Position numbers and translations under genes: made by a program. Source: Sciurus carolinensis (taxonomy: Eukaryota; Chordata; Mammalia; Rodentia; Sciuridae). From it: DNA of 64,000 nucleotides. Under the pieces are notes generated by a model. The model searched no databases. It was not told the DNA's origin and saw only the letters and a program-made list of their open reading frames with translations. Numbering within the stretch: the first letter of the stretch is position 1; every line of letters begins with the position of its first letter. The stretch is taken from assembly GCF_902686445.1 (NCBI RefSeq), contig NC_062222.1, positions 135,043,035-135,107,034 on the forward strand, in the 5' to 3' direction. Positions 21,861 to 33,250 of this stretch are shown here, in pieces.

Positions 21861-22684
21861 AGCAGAAACGCCTGAGGAACACATGTGTCTGAACACCCAG
21901 CTCAGGCACGTGTCAGCAGCTGCACTTTCACCTACATGTGTTTCGATACCCACTTACACACCAACCCCCGAGAGTCCCCTCAACACCTGCGAGAGCAACG
22001 CCACCCACGGGCTCTCCCAGCCTTCTCTTTTCCCATGTGGGCGGCTTGGTTCCCCTACTGTGAGTTATCGTCCTCCTTCATCTTTCATAGATCCACTTAC
22101 CTGGCCAACTACCTGTGCGGGCTCAGCCATCAGCTCCACTGCACTCCTCCCTGACAGGAGGCAGTCCTTCCTCCATGGCGGCTGTCAGCCTCTGCAGCCT
22201 TCCCGGGTGGATGCCCTCCTGCTCTGCCTGACTCTGGCAACCCTGGGGGTCACTTCCTCACCTTGGATCAAACCCTGCACTGAGCTCCCCTTCGGCTGGA
22301 GGTTTCCTCCTCTTCTCCCAGCCAGGCAACCCTCCCAGGTCGCCGGTGTCCTTGGGTTCTGAAATCCCACTGCAGGCCCCTGAGTGGCCGTTCCCTTCAC
22401 ATCACTTGTCCCACTTACAACTGAAAATGGACAACACAGGCCAGATCTGTCCAGGGTCGGTGTGGGCTCCTCCTTTTGGAAAGGCGTGTCTGGTTCACAG
22501 GCTGTGGCTCTGCCTTTTCAAAGGCTATGGAGAAATCAGGGCACAGGGTGAAAACCACACGTTTAATTATTTGCTGAAATCATCGTATCATCACTCAGTT
22601 TCCCTGTGTGATACCAGAGCTCTATGGACCCTATTCCCAGGACCTACTTACATCTTCCCTGCTCCTCGATTGGTTTTTCGTAGT

Positions 22685-23790
22685 GAATGGTCTAAAAAGT
22701 GTGTGTTGAAGTTGGTTTGCTAGTGTTTTGATGAGGATTTTTTTGCATTTATGCTCATCGGGGATCTTGGCCTTTTTTTTTTTTTTTTGCTATGTCTTGT
22801 CTGGCTTTGGTGTTAGGGTAATGATGAGCTTGGAAGTTTGCTCTCCTGTTCAGTTGTCTTGATCAGTTTGAGAAGAGTTGGGATTTGTTCTTCTTTACAG
22901 GTTGGGTAGAGTTCAGCAGTGAAACCATCAGGTCCTGGGCTTTTCTTGGATGGGAGACTTCATTACTGACTCAATTGCCTTTTGTTATCCGTCTGTTCTA
23001 GTGTTCTAGTTCCTCGTTCTTCAATCTTGGCAGGTTGTATATGTCCAGAAACATCCATTCCTTTGAGGTTGTTGGTATATGCAGTTGTTCACAACAGCCT
23101 CCTATAATCCTTTCTGTTCTGTTATTTGTTGTAATGGCTCCTTTTTCACCCGATTTTATTCAAGTCTTCTCTCTCTCTCTCTTTTAACCTAGCTAAAGTT
23201 GTGTTGATTTTATCTTTTCCAGTAATCAGTTTTCCATTCCATTGATTCTTGCATTGTATCTAGGGTCTCCATTTCATTTATTCCTGCTCCGACTTTTATT
23301 TCCTTCCTTTCACTAATTCTGGGCTTAGTTTGTTCGTTTTTCTAGTTCTTTGAGGTGCATTACTGGGCTGTTTGTGAGTTTTCTCTTTTGATGTCGGTGT
23401 TTATTGCAATGAACTCCCCTCTGAGCTGCTTTTACTATATCCTGAAGGTTTGGGTATGTCGTGTTTCCATTTTCATTTGTTTCAAGAATTTTTTCGATTT
23501 CCCCTTTGATTTCTTCATTGACCCTTTAATTGTTAGGAGATGTTGTTTAATTGCTATGTTTCTGAATTTCCTCCCACTGTTGATTCCTAGTTTTGTAACA
23601 TTGTGGTCAGAAAAGATACTCAAAGTGCTTTCGACCTTAAATTGGTTACGGCTGTTTTGTGGTCTCACATAGGATCTGCCCTGGAGCATGTTCTGTGTGG
23701 CTGAGGAGGAGGTGCATCCTTAGCTGTTGGGTGGAATGTTCTGTAGGTCTGTTAAGTCACACCTCTTTGCTTTTGTAAGAGTGTTGCAAG
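22685..23790 (-). mobile_element. L1 LINE ORF2 region, antisense, 5'-truncated
   Basis: Landmarks of reversed L1 ORF2 occur in order: 'gctagtgttttgatgaggat', 'ctcatcggggatcttggcc', 'ccatcaggtcctgggctttt', 'gttgtttaattgctatgttt', 'cattgtggtcagaaaagata' and 'gggtggaatgttctgtaggt'. Stops interrupt every frame, so it is dead. Confidence 0.85.
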
Positions 23791-23849
23791 AGCACCGAAA
23801 TATGGTCCCTGCTAGTCTTTTTCCTTTTTTTTCTTCTAACGATCATGAT

Positions 23850-23960
23850 GATAGGAGCAGTGATGCTAATATTCCCCAAAAATGCCTGCCAAGGACTTAC
23901 TATGTGTTGAACACCTGGCTAAAGTGCTTATCATTGGCCTCAGATGATCTTTGGTTTACA
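23850..23960 (-). repeat. MIR SINE
   Basis: 'aggacttactatgtgttgaa' with 'cacctggctaaagtgcttat' is antisense MIR. 23961-24449 is AT-rich with no recognised feature. Confidence 0.55.
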
Positions 23961-24449
23961 CTCAGATGAGCACAAGTCCATAATTACCTAACTAATTTCA
24001 AAATCCAAGAAGTTCTAAAAACAATCTGAATCTAAACCATCATCATCATTAACATCATTGCCCATAAAAACCCACCCTGACCTGTATTTGTTTAAATTTA
24101 TTTGGTTGGCAAAGTCTCACAAAGTAATGAGGTTATTTATGGTCCTATATTTGCCCTAGTTAGTGTAACTATTTGCTTCTCTGACCCACTGCAGAATCAT
24201 ATGATTATCAATTTGGTTGACTGTAGGGGCTGCTCTGGATGCTGCTGGGGTACCATACGCAGGTATGAGAACCATACTTTATCATTTTAAAATCAGGAAG
24301 ACGCAGTATTCTGAAATATCTTCCCCAGGGGTTTTCACCAGGAAACTATGGGCCGTACTATTATTTCATCCCTTCCCATATGAGGAAGAGGTCCACAGAA
24401 GCCAAGGGACTTGGTGGACCCCGATTCCCATCCGGGCCTTATTCAGTGC

Positions 24450-24620
24450 CTTATTCGGTGCTCAGCATCTTGACTGAACACCTGCTCTGTGTGAGGGCCA
24501 TGGGCAGCAGGAGGAATACAGCACTGTCCTTGCTCCAGGGGCTGCTTGTTTACTGGCAGGGTGGACGCATATATGAAAAGAGTGTGTTCTGGGCCATGAC
24601 CTCGTGCCCAGGCCACCCAC
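24450..24620 (-). repeat. L2 LINE fragment, antisense
   Basis: 'gactgaacacctgctctgtg', 'gaggaatacagcactgtcct' and a late 'cagggtggacgc' follow the reverse L2 end. Confidence 0.5.
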
Positions 24621-25297
24621 ACCCCTGGATGCTTCTGTGTTCTGCATGCCTGTCCTCCAAGCTTCTGTGCGCTCCACTCCTAAGGGCAGACATGAGCCTT
24701 CTTCAAGGGACTACCTGGGCTGTGGAGTCCCCGCTGCACTGGCCTGAGAGACAGCTGTTCCTCAAGGTTGTGTCTTGCTTGCGTCTCAAGCACAAGGATG
24801 GTAGCCAGTTCCTTTACTTTTGGGAGCTCCCTGAGGCTGGACCTTATCCGGCAGGACCCTTGCTTGGCCTCTCGCCCTTTCAGGCTCTGCTTCCCACACC
24901 TGCCCTGGCTCTCCTGGGAGCCCATCCTTGACTCCCTCGCTCTCAGCTGAGGGACAGCACACAGAAGACCTGGGGCAAGGCCCTGCATGCAGGACACCTG
25001 TGTGCCCTCCGCCTTGCTCCCTGGGCAGGTACAGGCTCAGTCCAGAACTCCAACCAGCCCAGACCCAGCGCATAGCCAAGAAAGGGGCCAGGAGGGGCAG
25101 ACTTTTCAGTGAGGGGCGTTGGAAGGTGGGAATCCACTAGGTAGGAAGGAGGGAATGGCCGCCAAGCAGGGGGACAGGGCCAGTCCCAGTGGGATCAGGA
25201 GGTCAGGGCGGCAGGGAAAGGAGACTGGAAAAGAAAGTTGGTGAGTGCTGGTGCAGACTCCCTCCGCAGAGCCTCTGAGAATGGCCTCCCCTCCCCG

Positions 25298-25300
<3 letters not shown>
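24621..25300. other. Unique GC-rich sequence, nothing recognised
   Basis: No repeat or exon could be supported. A 183-codon plus frame (24380-24931) begins in the preceding L2 and has no resemblance to a known protein. Confidence 0.45.

Positions 25301-25380
<80 letters not shown>
25301..25380. repeat. Compound microsatellite (CT)28(CA)12
   Basis: 25301-25356 is pure CT and 25357-25380 is pure CA. It is uninterrupted, so it is probably highly polymorphic. The polypyrimidine half can form triplex (H-) DNA. Confidence 0.98.
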
Positions 25381-25381
<1 letters not shown>

Positions 25382-25599
25382 CCCAAATCAATCTGCCAGG
25401 CCCACACGTTTGGGCAGTGATTTTGTGCCTACCCTGTAACTCCTGGTCAGCCTCAAGGATTCCTTTGGTCTCAGAAATAGCCAAGGGGGAGGAATGGGTG
25501 CTTGTAGGAACCGACCCGAGTACTAAACAATTGAAGAGAATTACGCAATCGACCTGACCTTGAAGTGTACAGAAATAGTTCATTATAGGTCGCTTTTGG

Positions 25600-26045
25600 T
25601 AAAGGCGCTCCCCACCGCACCGGAGGATCCCAAGTGAACCCGAGTCCGACACCCGCGCCTCCTGCGTGTGCGGGACCCCGCGGGGCAGGGCCTGACCCCA
25701 CGGATGCGCCGGCCCCGCCCTCCGGGATCGTCGTCGGAGACCCACAGTCGCGCACACTTTGAAGTGCGGCCGCCTAATGAAGGGCTTGCTGGGCGGCGGG
25801 ATCGAGTGTCAGTGCCGCTCAGCGCGGCCCAGCGCCGCCCAGCGCTGCTGGGCAGACAAAGGGCGCGGCGCTCGCGGCGCTGGGAGGAGCTCCGCCCGCA
25901 GCGCCGATCCGGATAAAAGCGGAGACGGGCTCGCGGTGGGCACACTCAGGCTTTCCTCGACCCCCGAGAGCCTCCCCGAGGGGGGCTCAGGGCCTCGACT
26001 CCCACGTGGCCCCTGGAATGCACCAGTGCTACGCCCCCGAACGTA
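25600..26045 (+). promoter_or_regulatory. Second CpG island with TATA-like box; candidate promoter
   Basis: The CpG density here is matched in this window only by the STX18 promoter. It contains three consecutive 10-bp repeats of AGCGC(G/C)GCCC type (25821-25850), a GC box (TCCGCCC, 25891-25897) and an ATAAAA box at 25913-25918, so a plus-strand start near 25945 would be well placed. No downstream coding exon is recognisable. It probably drives a lncRNA or an unannotated first exon between STX18 and MSX1. An alternative is a CpG-rich developmental enhancer. Confidence 0.6.
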
Positions 26046-26374
26046 ATTTCGTTGATGACATTGTGACCTCGGTTTGCGCCAACAATGTGTGATGTTCCCG
26101 CTGGGTGTGAAAATTTTCTTGCAACAAAAGAGTTGTCTGGGAGTCTTAAAGCGCCTCTTGCACAACTCAGGCGCTCGCCTAACCCACTCAGCTTCCATCC
26201 ATCTTCTTCCGAGAACTTGGAGCGAGGTGCGATGCTTAGTCCCACTGTGCAGGTGCAGGAAGCGAGGCCCAGACCTGGCACCAGAGCACAGAACCAGAAG
26301 CGATGCCCCCAGGCCGGTGACCCCAGAGCCCAAGAGCCCAGACGAAGCCCGCTTTCATTTGTGGCTTTCATTTA

Positions 26375-26376
<2 letters not shown>

Positions 26377-26410
<34 letters not shown>
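26377..26410. repeat. (GT)17 microsatellite
   Basis: An uninterrupted GT run about 330 bp downstream of the CpG island. Confidence 0.98.
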
Positions 26411-26413
<3 letters not shown>

Positions 26414-27399
26414 TTTCCATCTATTTTGATTATTTTAAAAAGAGTGCATTAAACAGCGATGCGCTCATGACAATCTGCCATCAAGCGCATATAGGACCGT
26501 GGACGCGTTAAGATTTAACCGATCCGAAAAATTCCTGTCGCCCAGTAATGCTGCAGCTGTCTGTCCTAACGCAGCGCTCAGGTGTTGTAGCTACGATGGT
26601 CTGAGTAGACCTGCCCTGCCCGTGGCACCCCACCCACGGTACCGCGCACCGAGCAATGCTTGTGACAGAGAACGACTGTGTTCCTCGTCAGTGTACTTAC
26701 TACACTCCACTTCTGTCGTTACTTCGGAATGTGCTGAAAAAGAGATGCTCGCTGCAAACAGCACGAAGCGTTAGTGGGCAGGAGCCCCGAAGGTTCCATC
26801 TACCTTGTCTCTTGATGGCTTCGCTGGTCCAGTGCTTGATTTTAATCCCAGGCTGTTTTGTGTGTCATTATGCCTGCCATATAATACATAATAGTCTGGA
26901 TAATATAGAATATAGTTTCTATAATATATGATAGTCTCTCTAAGTCCTCCTGCCCGGATGCACGCTGACTATTCCATCTATGTGTGTGTAAGTCCATTCT
27001 GACGTTCACTTGACAAAATCATCCCAGGATGTGCTGTCTCAGAACCTTCTCTGGTTGTTAAGCAACAGAGGACTGTGTTATTTGTCCCTGTTATTGAGTT
27101 CTTAGTGCCTTCTTTAAAGTTGCACGGTCCATCTCCCGCCTCCCTCCCCTGGCATCTGAGCTGTGAAGCCTCACTACAAGTTCAGGCAGTACTTGGGCTA
27201 CTGATCCTGGATGTTTGGGAATGGGAAAAACTAAAGCTCTGACTAAGTGACTGTGTATGACCTCCAGAGAGCTAGCTGGACAACAGCCCTGAGCTAGTTA
27301 AGGTTTGGAGTTATAGTATTTTGGAGGCCCGCGGATACCCTGTTCTGGGGGTCCAGCCCCAGCCCTCATAATAGCAAACTCTTAAAAACACAGCAACAT
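26411..27399. other. Unique sequence, nothing recognised
   Basis: It includes an AT-rich stretch with repeated TATAATA/ATAGT motifs (26880-26940). No exon or repeat is supported. Confidence 0.45.
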
Positions 27400-27690
27400 C
27401 ACACACGTTACCTATAGGCTTTTTATTACAAGATTTCTGAAAGGATTTTTTATATTTTGCTTTTGCTTTTACTTGGCTACAAGGCACTAATTTACAATGG
27501 CTGTGATTTCTTAGGAATGATTGGGCGTACTGGGAAATTCTTGCAAAGTGAGAAAATCTAAATCGTTTTCACCTGTAATGAGATTTTCAGGAATAATTAA
27601 TTGAGCAATTTAATGATGTTGACACGGTGCTACCTTCTGTGGACATTTAATTAAACATTTATTAGTTTTGACTTTGCAGTTTGCTTTTCT
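27400..27690. promoter_or_regulatory. AT-rich repeat-free block, candidate conserved element
   Basis: It is dense in homeodomain-type cores: CTAATTTACA, AATAATTAATTGAGC and TTTAATTAAAC. It has no repeat signature and no open frame. The composition is like many developmental noncoding elements; this is inference only. Confidence 0.3.
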
Positions 27691-28059
27691 CCTGGTGGAG
27701 CCAAAAATTACTTTTCCAGGTCTCCAACATTTTTGTTGGAAAGTCCTCCTAGCAGCTTGGGAGTCCCAGGCACTTTGCCTAGGTACCGAGCCCCTAGAAT
27801 GGCCCTGCCCCCTCCAGGCCCCACCCACAGGGGGGCCTCTGATTGGCTAGCGTTTGACTTAAGTGAGCAGAAGGTCTTGACTCCGCCCTTCCTGCCCAAG
27901 GAGCTTCTCCCTGAGGGACTGTAACTGTAACCGTGGCTCGGTCACTCATCTCACCTCGGAGGGAGGACACTTGTCCATATGGATTGAATTGTGACTTTCC
28001 TGTGGGGGAGCGCGGAAGGCACAGGAGACACAAGTGAAGCAGAGAAAGGGCAAGGAGTC

Positions 28060-28420
28060 CTAGTGTTCCTCAGTCACCTAAGGCTGCCATCCCGGATCAC
28101 CATAGCCTGGGTGGCTTAGGCGGCAGACATTTATTTCTCACAATTTGAAGACCAAGACCCAGGTACACACGGATTCTGTGTCTGCTGAGGACTCATGTCC
28201 TGGCTTGCAGACTGCGGCCTTCTCTGCTATGTCTTCATATGGCAGAGAGAGCGAGCCAGCTCTCGGTCCATCAGGAGAACCGCCCGCCCCCATCCCCGCA
28301 GCCATGACCGAGTTATCTCCAAAGGCCTCAATTACAAATACCATCCCATTGAAGGTTAGAACAGCAACATATGGATTTGGAAGGACACCTAAGGATTCAG
28401 TCCACAATGTGGTACTACTT
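28060..28420 (-). repeat. MLT1-type LTR, antisense
   Basis: 'cacctaaggctgccatcccg', 'acatttatttctcacaattt', 'cttcatatggcagagagagc' and 'acaacatggtactac'-type closing landmarks appear in antisense order, ending 'ttcagtccacaatg'. Divergence is moderate. Confidence 0.65.
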
Positions 28421-28774
28421 CTAATGCCCTGTGTCTTTAAGGAAGTCTCTTTCCCTCCCTGGTCCTGTTTCCCCTTCAGGGGAATAAAGACAGAGCAGGA
28501 GATTTCCATTTAATGCCCCTTCAGTCCTATTATTTTCTGACTGTTTTGGGTTCATTTTCACCTGAATGAACATTTTGAAAGTAAGTTCCCACCAGCAGTA
28601 ACTTGTCATTGTTGGTGACTTTTCTGGGTTAGGTCCCCCTGTTGCTCTTGTTCTGGAATCCTCAGCAGATGGTGCCATGGCCTTCCTGTGCCTCTGCCAT
28701 TGTGGCACATTGACCACCAGGCACCAGTCTGGCAGCTAGTCTGTGCTTAAGGTGTAGTTGGTGGAGAGGAGCAG

Positions 28775-28835
28775 TTTTTCCAGATGAGGAAACTGAGGCA
28801 CAGAGCCTGTGACATGGCAAACACAACCATCTACT
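28775..28835 (-). repeat. MIR SINE core
   Basis: 'ccagatgaggaaactgaggc' followed by 'acagagcctgtgacatgg' is the antisense MIR core. 28421-28774 shows nothing recognisable. Confidence 0.65.
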
Positions 28836-29039
28836 CCGATGCTTTGGCAAGCCTTCCCTGGAAGAGGAGAGACTTTATGTCTGCATATCAGGTACACTTT
28901 CCCCTTTCCTGTACCCAAACCACGAGCTGAATGAGTCACCACTGAGCACTGTTTTCTACCAGAACTGAGGACAGAAGACTGAGAACTTTCCCAAGTGCAG
29001 ACTGTTCCTTCTCAAGCCGTTTTGCCCAAAGGCTTCTGA

Positions 29040-29160
29040 CTGAAGGCAGTTGAGCTAGGGTGCTGGTTCCAGCTGCCGTGCAAACATGCTCTAGACTCTG
29101 AGCCAGTTCCTCACCCTCTCTGAGCCTTTATTTCCTCACCAGAAAGCCAGAAAGTGGGAG
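29040..29160 (+). repeat. MIR SINE
   Basis: 'gccagttcctcaccctctct' then 'gagcctttatttcctcacca' is the sense MIR core. Confidence 0.6.
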
Positions 29161-29164
29161 TAGA

Positions 29165-29290
29165 GCAGAGATTCTCAATAGGATCCTGTTGAAATGCAGA
29201 GTCTGACCTAGGTGTGGGAGGCCCGCAACGGTGCATTTCTAAGGAGCTCTCAGGTGAGGCACTTGCTCGGGTTTGTGGACCATCTTTGAG
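29165..29290. repeat. MER5A-like hAT-Charlie fragment
   Basis: 'gaaatgcagagtctgaccta' and 'tgcatttctaaggagctctc' followed by 'aggtgaggc' match the MER5A type of nonautonomous hAT element. Confidence 0.6.
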
Positions 29291-29299
29291 TAGCCAGAA

Positions 29300-29965
29300 C
29301 CCAGAGGACTCCTCAGGTCACTCCTTGCTCTTGAGGGCTAGTTTTCGAGCCATGGCAATGACCCACAGGGAGAGTAGTCAAGAAAGATTTGCCCAGATTG
29401 GGTCAGTTAGGGCAGTGCAGAATGTGAAGTGATTCCAGAGGACTCCTTTCAACCACAGGTTACAGAAATCGTAACTGTCATCCTCAGAGTCACTGTCATC
29501 CTCAGATGTTTGTGCAGTGCTTTTTGCTGTCCAGAGCAGCTGTCACATCCTTGAACCCAGATGACCCCGACAGGCACCCTGGTGGCAGAGGAGGACATGG
29601 CTGGGGAATCTATTCAGTCCCAGCCTGAGGATGGGGCCAGAGCACAATAGGCCCCTAAACTATTGTTTTCTGCCTGCCCTTTGATTTTCTTAGTGTTTTT
29701 TGATGCCTGCTCTCTGACCCCTTCCTTCTTTGTCTCCTAATGCACCCTCTCCCTGTCCTGATTCTCCCCTCCCCCAACACACACACAGGGTCCACGGGAG
29801 AAAACCAGTGTATCCACCCCCAGATTTCTCACTTTTGATCCTCTCCTCTCTGATCAAACAGAACCCAGCTTCAGGGACCAGATTCTTGGCTCGTTTGGGG
29901 CAACCTGGGGCAAATCACTGCATCTTTTCTCATTTGTAACAATGGCAATTTCTCTTGAAGTGACG
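29300..29965. other. Unique sequence, nothing recognised
   Basis: The only structure is a short direct repeat, ACTGTCATCCTCAGA twice at about 29473-29506. Confidence 0.5.
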
Positions 29966-29984
29966 TTTGTGGAGGATTGATGTT

Positions 29985-30140
29985 GACCAGGGCACTATAC
30001 GCTCTGTGATTTCATCCTCACCACCCCAGGGAGGTGGGAACCACAACTATCTGCACATCATTGACAAGGAAACAGACTTTAGGGTGTTGACCTGCCCAAG
30101 GTCACCCAGTTGGTAAGTGATGGAGTCAAGACATCACCTG
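29985..30140 (-). repeat. MIR SINE, well preserved
   Basis: 'gatttcatcctcaccacccc', 'gaggtgggaaccacaactat', 'aggaaacagactttagggtg' and 'cccaaggtcacccagttggt' run along the antisense MIR. Confidence 0.75.
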
Positions 30141-30508
30141 ACCTTGGCTGATTCACATCAGAGATCATGCTGATTCATACACAGTTGTAGGACACAGCAC
30201 AGAGAGAACTTTACAACCTCTATCCATTTTCTCCTACGGGAACATCTTGCAAAAATATAGTACAGTATCAAAATCAGGATGTGGACACTGATACAATCCA
30301 CACATCTTATTCAGGTTTCCTCCTTTTCTTGTACTCATGAGTGTGTTTGTTGGTCCAGTCAAGATACAGAGTAGCTCCATCACCCCAAGGATCCCTCAGG
30401 ATGCCCATTTATAACCATATCGACTTCTCTCTCTGCACCCCACATCCCTTGTAACCTCTAAATCTTCTGATGTACTTAGCTAGAATTTTGTCATTTCAAG
30501 AATATTCT

Positions 30509-30601
30509 AGGGCAGGGGATATAACTCAGTGACTCAGTGGTAGAGCACTTGCCTGGCATGTGCAAGGCCCTGAGTTTGAGTTGTAGCACTGAATAAAAAA
30601 G
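30509..30601 (+). repeat. ID SINE with 7-bp target duplication
   Basis: The body GGGGATATAACTCAGTGACT then CAGTGGTAGAGCACTTGCC has ACTCAGTG duplicated in the A-box region. GAATATT flanks it on both sides (30500-30506, 30602-30608). Confidence 0.9.
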
Positions 30602-31382
30602 GAATATTTCTATAAATGGAATTATACAAGAGTAGATGCTTTATCACTCATCATACATTCCTTGAGATTTACTCAAGTTATTGCATATACCAGTGGTATT
30701 TTTTTTCTGAGTAGTATCCCATAGTATGGAAGATCCAAAGTTTGTTTAACCATTTACCCACTAAAGGACATTTGAGTTCCCAGCTTCTGGCCATTGTGAA
30801 CAATGCTGCTAGAAACATTCATGCACAGGTGTTTGTGTGAAGTGTTTATTTTTCTGGGACAAATGCCCAAGAGACATTAATGGATGTTTACCTATCCCAA
30901 GCTCATAAAAATCATTTTTAATCTTCCAAAAATATTGTTTTGGCCTTCCCATTTAGATCTATGATCATCTAGAAAGAATTTGTGTGTGGTGTGAGGTAGG
31001 GGTCAAAGCATTCATTGATTTTTCTATGAATTTTCAATTTATTGATGCCGATATTTAAAAAAATGCATTTATACCCCCACTGCATTATAGTGGTAATTTT
31101 ATTTTAAGTCATGTGCCCAATATACATGACTCTCTTTCTAAACTCTTTTCTTTTGATTGTTGTATTTATCATTGCATAATTACCAAGATATTTCAGTTAC
31201 AGTAGTTTAATTGAGAATGCTTGTTATTTGGTAGCATGAGTTGTCTGATTTTGTACTTATTTGTCAAGATTGTCTTCATTGTTACTAATTGGATTTCCTT
31301 AAGAAGTTTAGAACTTGTCAGTTTCTACAATAAAACCTAGTTTTGGACCTGAAGGTTTAGATCAGAGGTTGGCAAGCTTTTT

Positions 31383-31559
31383 CAGTGACTCTTCCAGGTG
31401 CAGCAGCCAAGGTGGTCCTTTACAACTGTCCGGTTGAGTTTAGAGTGAGGAGTAGCCAGGGTAATGCAAACCGAGCGGGTGCAGCCCTGCTCCATCTGAC
31501 GCTGCGAAATGACGCGTCCGGATTGAGTTGCCAGCTGCAGTTTGATAGTCCTCATTTAG
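31383..31559 (+). other. GC/CpG-bearing insert in L1, unidentified
   Basis: About 175 bp with several CpGs (including GACGCGTCCGG) interrupt AT-rich L1. It is preceded by a pyrimidine-AG ('cttttttcag'-like) and followed by GTAAGG, so it resembles an exon with acceptor and donor. One plus frame stays open for 71 codons. I do not recognise the peptide. It could be a pseudogene scrap, a viral remnant or chance. Confidence 0.35.
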
Positions 31560-32209
31560 GTAAGGGATTTTTAGCTTTTCTTCTTTTCCAATATTTGTAA
31601 GTTTCTCTTTATAGTCTGAATTAGCTGTATCTTACAGGTTTTCATGTGTCATATTTTTGTTATCATTTAACTCAAAATATTTTTAAATTTCTACTATGAT
31701 TTCCTTTTTTATTCCTGAATTATTCAGGTTCTCTCTTCATTTCCAAACATTAAGGATTTCCCAGTTATGTTGTTATTTGTTTCCAGCTTCATTTCCCTGT
31801 GTTCAGAGGACATGGCTTTGTGATAGTGCCTTTTCAGATCTGTGAGCCTGTGACACAGCATATAGTCTGTAAGCATTCCCTGCACCCTTTGAAAAGAGCA
31901 GCATGCTGGGCTGTTGGTTACATTGCTGTCTGTTTTTCATTGGCTCAAGTTTGTTAATCATACTAAGATGCCCCATATCTTTACTAAACTGTGGTCTGCT
32001 TTTGCTTTCAATAATAGAGTGGTATCTTATAATCTCAGCTATGCTCCTGGATTTGATTTTTCCCTTTCACTCATTTTTGTCTTATTTTTGAGGTTGTTTT
32101 TTAGCTGGATAAACATTTTTATTGTCTTGTTAAATGACTTGAATATTATGAAATATCTCTAGTAATAAATCTTGCCTTTAAAAATGTATTTATATGTTGT
32201 TAAAACTGT

Positions 32210-32297
32210 GTTAGAGGAAGTAGTTCAGTGATAGAGTGCTTGCCTAGCATGCATAAGGTTCTGGGTTCAATCCTTAGAACCACAAAAACAAAACAAC
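32210..32297 (+). repeat. ID SINE
   Basis: GAAGTAGTTCAGTGATAGAG, TGCTTGCCTAGCATGCATAA and GGTTCTGGGTTCAATCC, followed by an A-rich tail. Confidence 0.88.
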
Positions 32298-32351
32298 TAT
32301 GTGTTGTAAATATGTATGTGTAGTTATAATTATATTATTATTTTATATCTT

Positions 32352-32720
32352 TGTGTTAGTCAGCAGTCTGTTAATATAACAAAATGCCTGAGATGAACAA
32401 CTTAGAAAAAGAAATAGTTTATTTTGGCTCACAATTTTCAAGGTTTCAGCCCAAGGTCAGTTGCTTTTGGGCCTGTGGCACCCACTACATCATGGCAGGA
32501 CCCCTGGGGGAGGAAGCCCTTTCATCTCATGGCCAGGAGTCAAAGAGAGCAGAAGATACTGAGGTCCACAGTCACCTTCAAGGCATGTCCTCTGTGACCT
32601 ATGACTTCCCACTACGTTCCACCTCTTAAAAGGTTCCACTGCCTTCTAATAGTGCCATGCTGGGGAATAAGTCTTTAGCACGTGGACCTTTGAAGAACAT
32701 TCCAGATCCAAACTATAGCA
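32352..32720 (-). mobile_element. MaLR solo LTR, antisense
   Basis: It begins 'tgtgttagtcagcagtctgt' and carries 'tagtttattttggctcacaa', 'catcatggcaggacccctg', 'ccacctcttaaaaggttcca', 'gccatgctggggaataagtc' and the end 'gatccaaactatagca'. It is a rodent-lineage ERVL-MaLR LTR. Confidence 0.75.
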
Positions 32721-33028
32721 ATGTTGATATAATCATGCCAGCATTTCCTATTAATTTAATTTTAATGTTTCAATCTCTTTCTATTTAAGGTACATGTTTC
32801 TTATAATTGCAGTATAATTGGATATTTAAAACATATAACAATTTTTGGATTAATAAAAGTAAAAAAGTAAAAAGTTCCATTTCCTTCCTGCCGACTTGTT
32901 AGCTATATCTTGTGGCATTGTTTCTGTGCTGGTTCTCCTAGAGAACAGAAACTTATCTCTGACTTATTAAATCTACCTTAGTTTGGGATGTTTCCATTAT
33001 CTAGACAAGGTAAAGTTCTAACAACACT

Positions 33029-33127
33029 TTTTTTTTTTTTTTTTTTTTTTTTTGGTTCTGGGGATTGAACCTAGGGCCTTGTGTTTGCGAGGCAAGCACT
33101 CTACCAACTGAGCTATCTCCCCAGCCC
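33029..33127 (-). repeat. ID SINE with perfect 14-bp target duplication
   Basis: A poly-T run, then GGGGATTGAACCTAGGGCCT, GGCAAGCACTCTACCAACTG and AGCTATCTCCCCAGCC. TCTAACAACACTTT occurs at 33017-33030 and 33128-33141, so the insertion is clean and relatively recent. Confidence 0.95.
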
Positions 33128-33250
33128 TCTAACAACACTTTAAGCAAATTTATTCTTTTCTGTTTTGGTGCTATGTTGTCATGTATTTAATGGTGCATGT
33201 GTGTTTTACCTCCCTGAGTACCATGCAGGTTTTGTTGTAAGTAGTCAGTA

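Noticed and set aside
25106..25439. Frames encoding Ser-Leu or Arg-Glu repeats
   Set aside because: They are translations of the (CT)n(CA)n microsatellite.
27723..27738. Short hairpin CCAACATTTTTGTTGG as a terminator or RNA element
   Set aside because: A 6-bp stem in AT-rich mammalian DNA is expected by chance.
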